A stretch of DNA of 10,409 nucleotides from a bacterium (lineage in GTDB: Bacteria; Desulfobacterota; Anaeroferrophillalia; Anaeroferrophillales; Tharpellaceae), in assembly GCA_029935295.1 (NCBI GenBank), contig JAOZKP010000086.1, forward strand, positions 1-10,409. The letters are read 5' to 3'. Position numbers and translations under genes: made by a program. Shown in pieces: positions 1 through 5,918 of the stretch. Positions within the stretch are counted from its first letter, which is position 1. Every line of letters begins with the position of its first letter. The notes under the pieces were generated by a model. It worked only from the letters and a program-made list of their open reading frames with translations. It did no database searches and had not been told where the DNA came from.

Positions 1-1
1 G

Positions 2-145
2 GTTGCTAAGAAAACCCAAAAGATATTTATTACCTTGGTGGCCGAGAGTTACTGGCATCTTAAAGAAAGTCAGCCCATTTGGCAGATTATCCACTTTTTT
101 ATTTTTCACAAACCCATCTCAATCAAGGAAATATTAATATGTTAA
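2..145 (+). CDS. possible 3' end of an upstream gene (partial)
   Basis: A frame is open from the window edge to a TAA at 143-145. It overlaps the ATG of the activator gene (139) by 7 bases, an arrangement typical of translationally coupled genes. The predicted tail is rich in aromatic and basic residues (for example ESYWHLKESQPIWQI) and I do not recognise it. The neighbouring forward frame is also open over most of this stretch, so the choice of frame is uncertain and the whole may be non-coding leader. Confidence 0.25.
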   Translation, partial: VAKKTQKIFITLVAESYWHLKESQPIWQIIHFFIFHKPISIKEILIC

Positions 146-906
146 CAGTTGGGATTGACATTGGATCGATAACTACGAAAATTGCAGTTATCGATGATAA
201 TAAACTCCTTTTTACGGATGTATCTTTTACCGGCTACAATGCCGAAAAAGCGTGGCAGAGTATTTTAGATAAAACCCTTACCCGGTTGGGAATTGAACAG
301 TCGGCCATAGACCGACTCATTGCTACCGGCTATGGCCGAAACAGCGTTGATATTGCCGACAAAAAAATTACCGAGATAATGTGCCATGCCTCCGGGGCCC
401 GATTTTTCCTCCCTAAAACCAGAGGAATTATTGATATTGGTGGACAAGACAGTAAATTCATCAGCCTCGGAGATAACGGTAGTGTTGGTGATTTTGTCAT
501 GAATGATAAATGCTCTGCCGGAACCGGGAGATTTTTAGAAGTCATGGCCCGAGCGCTGGAGTTGAACCTGGAGGATTTTGGCAAGATCTCGTTGATGGCA
601 AAAAAACCGGCAAAAATCAGCAGTATGTGTACGGTTTTTGCCGAATCAGAAGTTATCTCACTGATCTCCAAAGGGGAAGCACGAGAAAATATCGTAGCCG
701 GAATTCATGAATCTATTGCCAGCCGTGTAACTTCAATGATGGGACAATCGGCAACCCCTAAACCACTTGTACTGACCGGGGGTGTAGCAAAAAATATCGG
801 CATTAAAAAAGCCCTGGAAAAAATCCTTAAAATTAAAATTGAGGTTCCGGATACGGCCCAGGTCAATGGAGCTATCGGCGCCGCACTCTTGGGTCAAAAA
901 CAGTAA
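139..906 (+). CDS. 2-hydroxyacyl-CoA dehydratase activator (BadF/BadG/HgdC-family ATPase)
   Basis: This is a 255-aa ATP-dependent electron-donor protein of the acetate and sugar kinase/Hsp70/actin (ASKHA) fold. Family members form a homodimer that holds one [4Fe-4S] cluster between the subunits and inject a low-potential electron into a partner dehydratase when ATP is hydrolysed. Visible motifs are phosphate-1 DIGSITTK (7-14), phosphate-2 DIGGQDSK (99-106), cluster ligand C125 in NDKCSAGTGRF, second ligand C164 in MCTVFAESEV, and the adenosine-site LTGGVAKN (212-219). The length matches single-domain activators such as HgdC. I chose ATG 139 because AAGGAA lies 8 bases upstream and MLTVGIDIGS is the usual family N-terminus; a longer TTG start at 79 would only add a non-homologous 20-residue leader. 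It heads the dehydratase operon. Family assignment is secure; the exact partner substrate is not. Confidence 0.93.
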   Translation: MLTVGIDIGSITTKIAVIDDNKLLFTDVSFTGYNAEKAWQSILDKTLTRLGIEQSAIDRLIATGYGRNSVDIADKKITEIMCHASGARFFLPKTRGIIDIGGQDSKFISLGDNGSVGDFVMNDKCSAGTGRFLEVMARALELNLEDFGKISLMAKKPAKISSMCTVFAESEVISLISKGEARENIVAGIHESIASRVTSMMGQSATPKPLVLTGGVAKNIGIKKALEKILKIKIEVPDTAQVNGAIGAALLGQKQ

Positions 907-939
907 GTCTTTATTTCATAAGAAAGGAATAGCCCTAAC

Positions 940-1971
940 ATGCAAAAATTTGCCTATTTTGATACCGGTCATGAATTTCCGGAAGAGATCATCATGGCTG
1001 CCGGCTTCACACCCTACAAAATCCTTGGTGATGTTCATGTCGGAACCGCTGCCGCAAATGATTTCCTGTTTCAGTATCTCTGTCCCTTTGCCCGAGGCTG
1101 TATGGCTGAAGCACTAAGTGATTCCGAACAGTGGGCCGGGATTGGTTTTGCCCATGGTTGCGATGCCACCAATCGCCAGTTTGATGTCTGGAAAGCTCAT
1201 GTAAAGCACACTTTTCTCCACTGGCTTGATGTGCCGATGAAGATCAACAAAACGGCACAAACTTTTTACAGACAGGATCTGAATCAGTTTATTAAAGCCT
1301 TAAACAGACATTTTGATTTATCGATTTCAAGAGAACAGCTTAGAGCAGCGATAAATAGATCTAACAAAATTAAAACTGTCATGAAACAATTGGCGGCTTT
1401 AAGAGCGGAAAAGGATATCCCCAATCCGGACTATTTTGAAATGACAAGAATGGCCGTGCAAGAACCGAAAGAGCAACTTTTGTTGAATTTAGAAGTTATG
1501 CTCGATGATTGGCAAAACCGAGACCCTTTTCCCAAGGATAAGACCCCCATCCTTTTGACCGGTTCCGATGTTACCTACAAGGAGTGGATGGAGGTTTTGG
1601 AAGTGTCAGGGTTTCGGGTAGTACGTGATGACCTGTCACTTGGAGAGAGGTATTTCAATACAACTATTCAAGATTTTGATGATCCCGTCGAGGCCCTGGT
1701 AGATTATAATTGCCGTATCCCCCAACCGGCAACCAAGGTTCCATCTGATAACCGGATGCAGTACCTGCTACAAATCCTGGACGAAACCAAAGTTGAAGGT
1801 GTGATTTTACAAACCCTGAAATTTTGTGAACCCTATGCTCTGGATGCACCCTGGGTTATTGAAACCCTTAAACATCATGGCTATAAGGTAATTCCACTTG
1901 AGAGAGAATTTACACCAACCCTGGATCATCAAACCATAACTCGCCTTGAAACTTTCAAAGAGCTGCTTTAG
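940..1971 (+). CDS. 2-hydroxyacyl-CoA dehydratase family subunit (HgdB/FldC/BcrC-like)
   Basis: This 343-aa subunit belongs to the 2-hydroxyacyl-CoA dehydratase D-component family, whose members bind a [4Fe-4S] cluster and work as heterodimers with a related larger subunit. The N-terminus (FPEEIIMAAGFTPYKI) is the typical family opening. C48 and C54 (LCPFARGC), C74 (AHGCDATNR) and C296 (LKFCEPYALD) are candidate cluster or active-site cysteines. DDLSLGERYF (230-239) is the conserved central motif, and the C-terminal HGYKVIPLEREF strand-turn is also typical. The start has AAAGGAA about 11 bases upstream, and the gene follows the activator by 33 bases. The protein is cytoplasmic. Benzoyl-CoA reductase subunit BcrC is the closest alternative; a single activator gene here favours a hydroxyacyl dehydratase, but the substrate cannot be read from sequence. 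Confidence 0.9.
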   Translation: MQKFAYFDTGHEFPEEIIMAAGFTPYKILGDVHVGTAAANDFLFQYLCPFARGCMAEALSDSEQWAGIGFAHGCDATNRQFDVWKAHVKHTFLHWLDVPMKINKTAQTFYRQDLNQFIKALNRHFDLSISREQLRAAINRSNKIKTVMKQLAALRAEKDIPNPDYFEMTRMAVQEPKEQLLLNLEVMLDDWQNRDPFPKDKTPILLTGSDVTYKEWMEVLEVSGFRVVRDDLSLGERYFNTTIQDFDDPVEALVDYNCRIPQPATKVPSDNRMQYLLQILDETKVEGVILQTLKFCEPYALDAPWVIETLKHHGYKVIPLEREFTPTLDHQTITRLETFKELL

Positions 1972-1974
1972 TGC

Positions 1975-2003
1975 CTTACTTGCGGGCACCGCCTGCAAGT
2001 AAG
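1975..2003 (+). promoter_or_regulatory. 13-bp stem-loop between the two dehydratase subunit genes
   Basis: The arms CTTACTTGCGGGC (1975-1987) and GCCTGCAAGTAAG (1991-2003) pair over 13 positions, with one G-U wobble and a 3-base ACC loop. It begins 4 bases after the upstream stop and ends 7 bases before the TAGGAG ribosome site of the next gene. There is no T-run, so it is not a classical terminator. It may stabilise the upstream mRNA or tune subunit ratio (inference). Confidence 0.7.
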
Positions 2004-2022
2004 CTCACGTTAGGAGATAATA

Positions 2023-3318
2023 ATGATTGGATTTATCGCTAAACACCCTAAGGTTTTTTATGAGGGGGTCAAGGGTTTCATGCATCAAGCACTGACCCCG
2101 CGTATTTTTGCACTTTTGAATGAGTATACCCTGAAATCTAAAATTGCAACTCTGCTGCCCTGGAAAAAAACCGGCAACGTCGTGGCAGGATTTCCGGTTG
2201 AGTTTTTATTGTCTTTAGATATTTTTCCACTCTGGCCCGAGGTCTTTGCCATTTATGCAGGAGCAGCCGGGGTCACCCAACCACTGATTGAACATGCTGA
2301 AAGTATTGGTTATTCGAGAGATCTCTGCAGTTACATGAAAACCAGTATTGGGGCTTATGAAAAAAAATATCCTTGTGATTTCGGGGGGCCACCAAAAGGA
2401 GATATTTATCTCTCAACCAATATGATTTGCGACACCCACGTCAAATGGATTGAAAATGAAGCCCGCAGACTCGCCGCTCCCTATTTTGGCCTGGATGTTC
2501 CAAGTTATGTTTCCGGTTCGGATGAGGCCCGGCTTGAGAGATATATAGATTATGTTGTAGCCCAGTTTTACGATTTAATAAAATTCCTCGAAGAGCAGAC
2601 CGGCAAATCTTTCTCTGAAGAAAAATTTATGAAGACAGTAAATAAATCTCAGGAAGCCTGCCTGCTTTACCATGAGATCTATAATTACCGCAAACGTCTG
2701 CCAGCCCCGCAATATTTTGAATTTCAACGCCTCTTCATGCTCCCGATCGGCGTCATGTGGAACCTTGATAGCGCCATCAAATACTACAGGAAATATCTGG
2801 CGAAAATAAAAAAGCGCTACGATCATGCACCTCCGGAAGAGCTGACTGGAAGAGAGAAGTTTCGGGTTATGTGGGAGGGGATCACCATCTGGTATAAGGT
2901 TGATATGTACTACGACCTGGCTGAGAAAGGGGCCAAGGTTGTCTACGAAAGTTATACAGAATCGGTTGCATTTAGAAAAAAACGAACTTCAACATTTCCT
3001 GAAACCCTGCGGCAAATGGCAAAAGAGCTTATTCTTACACCATATACATTTAACCTGGAAAATCGCATCTCATTCTTCGAGCAGAAGATCGACGAATACG
3101 ATATCGACGGCTTAATTCTTCATGCAAATTTGAGTTGCCGTCCCTCTTCAACGGGACTGCTGGATCTCAAAGATGCGATCCAGAAAAACCGCGGGATTCC
3201 GATTCTTATTTTGAACGCGGACATGGATGATCCCCGCTCTTATGCGGAAGGTCCAACCCAAACCCGCTTAGATAGCTTCGTCGAAATGATGGAAGAAAAT
3301 CAACAAAGCAAAAAATAA
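2023..3318 (+). CDS. 2-hydroxyacyl-CoA dehydratase family large subunit (HgdA/FldB/BcrB-like)
   Basis: This 431-aa protein is the second subunit of the iron-sulfur dehydratase/reductase. Three cysteines sit in family positions: C102 (SRDLCSYM), C136 (NMICDTH) and C372 (HANLSCRPSS). The C-terminal LNADMDDPRSYAEGPTQTR (398-416) matches the conserved D-x-x-D-x-R block before the closing helix. The Shine-Dalgarno TAGGAG is 6 bases before the ATG. The HANLSCRP segment also resembles BcrB/BzdO of ATP-dependent benzoyl-CoA reductases, so both activities remain possible. Known family behaviour is that this subunit and the 343-aa one each carry a [4Fe-4S] cluster and accept an electron from the activator encoded upstream. 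Location in the same operon, with short gaps and the same strand, supports one complex. Confidence 0.9.
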   Translation: MIGFIAKHPKVFYEGVKGFMHQALTPRIFALLNEYTLKSKIATLLPWKKTGNVVAGFPVEFLLSLDIFPLWPEVFAIYAGAAGVTQPLIEHAESIGYSRDLCSYMKTSIGAYEKKYPCDFGGPPKGDIYLSTNMICDTHVKWIENEARRLAAPYFGLDVPSYVSGSDEARLERYIDYVVAQFYDLIKFLEEQTGKSFSEEKFMKTVNKSQEACLLYHEIYNYRKRLPAPQYFEFQRLFMLPIGVMWNLDSAIKYYRKYLAKIKKRYDHAPPEELTGREKFRVMWEGITIWYKVDMYYDLAEKGAKVVYESYTESVAFRKKRTSTFPETLRQMAKELILTPYTFNLENRISFFEQKIDEYDIDGLILHANLSCRPSSTGLLDLKDAIQKNRGIPILILNADMDDPRSYAEGPTQTRLDSFVEMMEENQQSKK

Positions 3319-3333
3319 TAGTAAGATATCAAG

Positions 3334-3942
3334 ATGATTAAAACACGATATTCTCGAAAAATGAAACACTTTCCCGGCCAGAAGTTGGGACTGCTTTTTA
3401 TTGCTGTTGTCATGACCTTTAGTTGGGGTATGGCTCTACCTGCGATGGCTGTGGAAGAATCGGTTCTTGGCGCAGATCGTGTGGCGTTAATGGATTTGAT
3501 CGCACGCTACAGTTATACATGGGATGCTAGAGACATAGATGCGTTTGCCAAGCTCTATACCGATGATGCTGTCTGGGTAGGTTATGTGAATAATGGCACC
3601 GAACCATATATACATTTGAAGACGAGGGAGGGAATTCGACAAGGTGTTAAAAAACGAGGTGAGATGTTCGCTAAATGGGGAGTCGTAACAAAACACTTCA
3701 TGGTGGATAGTGTCATCACCATGGTTGGAGAAGGAAAAGCCAAGGCCAGAACAATGGCACTGATTACCTGGCAGAGGCCTGAGTTTGGAGACTTTGTACC
3801 TAGACCGGTTCAGGCCGGATATTACGATAGCGTCTTTGAGAAGGAGAACGGTATTTGGAAGTTCTCTCGCCGAGATGTCTATTTAACGGGAGTGTTTGAC
3901 CCTAAAGATGTGTATGGGGATGCCGGGGCAGCCAAGCGGTAA
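3334..3942 (+). CDS. exported NTF2/SnoaL-like domain protein
   Basis: This 202-aa protein has a signal peptide: a basic N-terminus (KTRYSRKMKH), a hydrophobic core LGLLFIAVVMTFSWGMAL, and a likely signal peptidase I site after A39 (AMA|VEE). The mature part fits the SnoaL_4/NTF2-like cone fold: a first helix (VALMDLIARYSYTWDARD, about 50-67), LYTDDAVWVG, the conserved-type histidine in KHFMVDSV (H121), and a closing strand GIWKFSRRDVYLTG. Members range from isomerases and dehydratases to pure binding proteins, so no reaction can be assigned. It lies only 15 bases after the dehydratase subunit, so co-transcription is likely, which is odd because the other products are cytoplasmic. No strong ribosome site is seen; M10 (3361) is an alternative start that would still leave a signal peptide. 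Confidence 0.8.
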   Translation: MIKTRYSRKMKHFPGQKLGLLFIAVVMTFSWGMALPAMAVEESVLGADRVALMDLIARYSYTWDARDIDAFAKLYTDDAVWVGYVNNGTEPYIHLKTREGIRQGVKKRGEMFAKWGVVTKHFMVDSVITMVGEGKAKARTMALITWQRPEFGDFVPRPVQAGYYDSVFEKENGIWKFSRRDVYLTGVFDPKDVYGDAGAAKR

Positions 3943-3999
3943 GCCACGTAATCTGGGCATTCCTCACTTAATTATTTAAACGTCGTGATGTCTAGCTAA

Positions 4000-4221
4000 A
4001 TGGAGTTTTTAATCCTAAAGAGAAGTTTATTCGCCTCTGAAATGGCGAGGAAGATAACAATGGAGTCTGAAAAATTTGGTGATTTTTTGATCGCAGTCTT
4101 TGATGAATGGATCAGGAATGATGTCGGCAAAACCTTTATTATGAATTTTGAGTGGGCTCTGAATACTTGGATCGGAGAATCTGCTCCGGTGTGTATCTTT
4201 GCCCGGCAATGTGAAATTTGA
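4000..4221 (+). pseudogene. fragment of an anaerobic sulfatase-maturating enzyme (radical SAM/SPASM)
   Basis: Residues about 19-71 of this 73-codon frame match the region of anaerobic sulfatase-maturating enzymes (anSME) just before and into the SPASM auxiliary-cluster domain. They contain FGDFLIAVFDEWIRNDVG, then MNFEWALNTWIG, then CIFARQC, where C65 and C71 keep the C-x5-C spacing of the auxiliary cluster. Everything else is missing: no CxxxCxxC radical-SAM motif upstream and no remaining SPASM cysteines downstream, because the frame stops two residues after the second cysteine. Full family members are around 370-400 aa, so this is a remnant. Intact enzymes convert a sulfatase cysteine or serine to formylglycine. 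It ends tail to tail with the broken sigma-54 regulator. I identify it by recall of the family pattern, not by a search. Confidence 0.6.
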
Positions 4222-4256
4222 CTACATTGCAACACCTTTAAGAAGATGTCATGATC

Positions 4257-5005
4257 TTAATCTGATTTCAGGCCCAGTTTTCTCATGCGGGCCAGCAGGG
4301 TGGTTCTTTTTAGGCCGAGAATTACATTTGCTCCATCTCTACCACTGACCTTCCCGCCGGTTTTATCAAGTACATATTGAATGTATTCGCGTTGGAGATC
4401 GTCGATAGTTGGTAGTTCTGTGAAGGGGTGGTTGTCGGTTTTCGTTATGTTCAGTGGCAAGTCGATTTTCAATTGATCACCTGAAGAAAGCAGAACAGCC
4501 CTTACCATGATGTTTTCAAGCTCTCGGATATTCCCGGGCCAGTCATATTGTTGCAATAGCTTTTCATCTTCTGCGTCAATCCTGAGATTGGGGCGCTGGT
4601 ATTTTTTAGTATAAAGATTAAGAAAATGATTAATGAATAGATAAATATCTTCCCGTCGCTCCCGTAAGGGTGGGATTAATAAGGGGATTACGTTCAGTCG
4701 ATAATAGAGATCCTCGCGAAATCTGCCGGCAGATACCTCTTCTGCCAAATTACGGTTGGTCGCAGCAATCAGTCTAAAATTTGAATGTATTGTCCGCATG
4801 CCACCCAATCGAAAAAAAGTACCTTCCTGGATCACCCGTAAAAGTTTTACTTGAATAGATTTTGCCAGTTCACCAATTTCATCAATAAACAGGGTTCCCT
4901 TGTGAGCAAGTTCCAAGCGCCCGATTTTTTGTCGATCAGCCCCGGTAAATGCACCTTTTTCATGTCCGAAGAGTTCACTTTCGATCAGTCCCTCCGGAAT
5001 TGCGG
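4257..5005 (-). pseudogene. sigma-54-dependent transcriptional activator, N-terminally truncated
   Basis: About 249 codons of a bacterial enhancer-binding protein remain. Counting from a TTG at 5015, GAFTGA (21-26) is the sigma-54 contact loop, TLFIDEI (41-47) is Walker B, AATNRNL (84-90) is sensor I, FREDLYYRL (99-107) holds the arginine-finger region, and WPGNIRELEN (159-168) is sensor II. A Fis-type HTH closes the protein (about 207-252, ending LLARMRKLGLKSD). The Walker A loop and any sensory domain are absent. Homology starts at TAIPEGLIESELFG exactly where an IS3-like inverted repeat begins (5006), so the gene was cut by an insertion. Without Walker A it cannot hydrolyse ATP and should not activate sigma-54 polymerase. 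The original target is unknown; the nearby operon or the sulfatase locus are guesses. Confidence 0.9.
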
Positions 5006-5124
5006 TGGACCCCAAAAGTTGGACAATGTGCTAAGGTGTAAATCACTCATAATCCAAGGAGATGATCATGAGCACAAATCAATTAGACACAATACATATT
5101 TTGAGATTTACACCTAAAGGATAA
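5006..5124 (+). mobile_element. terminal remnant of an IS3-family-like insertion sequence
   Basis: TGGACCCCAAAAGTTGGACA (5006-5025) has the look of IS3-family terminal inverted repeats. It is followed by a leader with AAGGAG (5055-5060) and an ATG at 5068 that opens an 18-codon frame beginning MSTNQLDTIHIL and stopping at 5122-5124, where a truncated orfA would be expected. I see no matching second inverted repeat on either strand further right, so only one end survives. GGTGTAAATC near 5036 and GATTTACACC near 5104 form an additional 10-base inverted repeat inside the remnant. Family naming is by resemblance only. Confidence 0.6.
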
Positions 5125-5386
5125 TTTACTATAATAGTGTTAAATTCCGTAAGATATTGCTATTGCCAATCTCAACTTCTCCACTTTATTGCAAACAAAA
5201 GCTTCATCATAACAGGTTATATCCACACACGATATATGAGATTGCAGTCAACACCTATTCTGGGGGGACAGAGCAGGATGGTTTTTGGCTATTGCAGGTT
5301 TTTATTACCAACTCCTCCTGACCCCATTTCCACTATTACTGGAACCTTAATCGTCGTCTGCTATTGTGACGGCGATCTCAATCGTT
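5125..5386. other. gene-free stretch, about 260 bases
   Basis: No convincing gene is seen. An 83-codon forward frame (5137-5388) is open, but it has no ribosome site, an odd composition (many Cys, Pro and Tyr) and no recognisable domain. The reverse strand is interrupted by stops. It lies between the IS3-like remnant and the inverted repeat at 5387-5436 and is probably debris from earlier insertions or deletions. Confidence 0.5.
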
Positions 5387-5436
5387 AAACTGTACGGGGA
5401 GATCTTAACGTATTCATCTTAACACCCGCACAGTTT
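5387..5436. repeat. 12-base imperfect inverted repeat enclosing an 8-base direct repeat
   Basis: AAACTGTACGGG (5387-5398) and CCCGCACAGTTT (5425-5436) pair at 11 of 12 positions; in a reverse-strand transcript the odd pair becomes a G-U wobble. The 26-base loop holds ATCTTAAC twice (5402-5409 and 5416-5423). The repeat touches the stop codon of the winged-helix gene, so it could be a weak 3' hairpin for that transcript, although no long T-run follows. It could also be one end of a mobile element. Confidence 0.55.
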
Positions 5437-5798
5437 TAATAGCTTAGTTCTTTGGCACTCAGCTCTACCAAGGTAATTGTGGATGAAGCTCCAGTACTTT
5501 TTTCTTGCAAAATCAGTCCTTCTTTCTCCAGACGGGCAAGTGCAAGGTACTTTTGTCGACGTCCTATGCCGAAATCCTTGACCCGTTTGTTGGTCAGCTT
5601 AAATGGAATACCCTTGCTTACACCAGACATGAACCATAATACCCATGCAATTCGGCCTTCGTTTGCTCCAAGTTTACAGGCGGCTTGTATCCACTTGTAT
5701 GGTATTGGCCCTTTAATGAATTTATGTTTAGGTTTTTGTTGAATCATCTTTTTTCGAGTATCTGTTATTATAAGTTCAGTTTCCATAACGTTGACCAT
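5436..5798 (-). CDS. small winged-helix DNA-binding protein of mobile-element type
   Basis: This 120-aa basic protein has a layout I associate with a conserved winged-helix family of mobile DNA. FIKGPIPYKWIQAACKLG (27-44) is an opening segment, AWVLWFMSGV (51-60) a buried helix, PFKLTNKRVKDFGIGRRQK (65-83) a helix-turn-helix, and LARLEKEGLILQEKSTG (87-103) leads into a beta-wing closed by STITLVEL. It probably binds DNA as a regulator or replication accessory, but no specific function can be named. It follows the polymerase gene on the same strand after 120 bases holding the 23-bp repeats, which may be its operators or an intervening element end. No clear ribosome site precedes the ATG at 5798 or the alternative M5 at 5786. 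A TTGACCAT/ATGGTTAA inverted repeat (5791-5811) overlaps the start. Confidence 0.65.
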   Translation of the reverse strand: MVNVMETELIITDTRKKMIQQKPKHKFIKGPIPYKWIQAACKLGANEGRIAWVLWFMSGVSKGIPFKLTNKRVKDFGIGRRQKYLALARLEKEGLILQEKSTGASSTITLVELSAKELSY

Positions 5799-5811
5799 TA
5801 AGTATGGTTAA
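5791..5811. promoter_or_regulatory. inverted repeat over the start of the winged-helix gene
   Basis: TTGACCAT (5791-5798) and ATGGTTAA (5804-5811) match at 7 of 8 positions around a 5-base spacer and include the start codon. It may be an autoregulatory operator or a small mRNA hairpin limiting translation. This is inference from position only. Confidence 0.35.
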
Positions 5812-5851
5812 TAGATAATACAATAAGAATATACTATAAGATGGACCGGGT

Positions 5852-5907
5852 GTACCGAATGTTGACACCTACCAGTACTAAATCGTGACACCTACCTGTA
5901 CCGAATC
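5852..5907. repeat. 23-bp tandem repeats (two full units and one partial)
   Basis: Unit 1 (5852-5874) and unit 2 (5875-5897) agree at 18 of 23 positions and share TGACACCTACC. A third unit (5898-5907) keeps only GTACCGAATC. Read on the reverse strand the units carry GGTGTCAC/GGTGTCAA. Such phased sites of about 20 bases are typical of transposase-binding ends in IS21- or Tn7-like elements and also of iteron or operator arrays. They lie between the polymerase stop and the winged-helix promoter region. Confidence 0.7.
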
Positions 5908-5918
5908 TACCCCACCCA

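Noticed and set aside
79..138. Longer N-terminus for the activator gene from a TTG start
   Set aside because: The added 20 residues do not look like the family, and ATG 139 has a good ribosome site and the conserved MLTVGIDIGS start.
330..671. Reverse-strand open frames inside the activator and dehydratase genes
   Set aside because: They lie wholly opposite well-supported genes and show no domain or ribosome site.
1975..2003. Rho-independent terminator
   Set aside because: No T-run follows on the forward strand, and the next operon gene starts within 20 bases.
5137..5388. 83-codon forward open frame
   Set aside because: No ribosome site, an unusual Cys/Pro/Tyr-rich composition and no recognised domain; treated as non-coding debris.
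5387..5436. Rho-independent terminator of the winged-helix gene
   Set aside because: The stem is acceptable, but the loop is 26 bases long and only three T follow on the reverse strand.
5852..5907. CRISPR array
   Set aside because: The units are contiguous 23-bp tandem repeats without spacers, and no cas gene is present.
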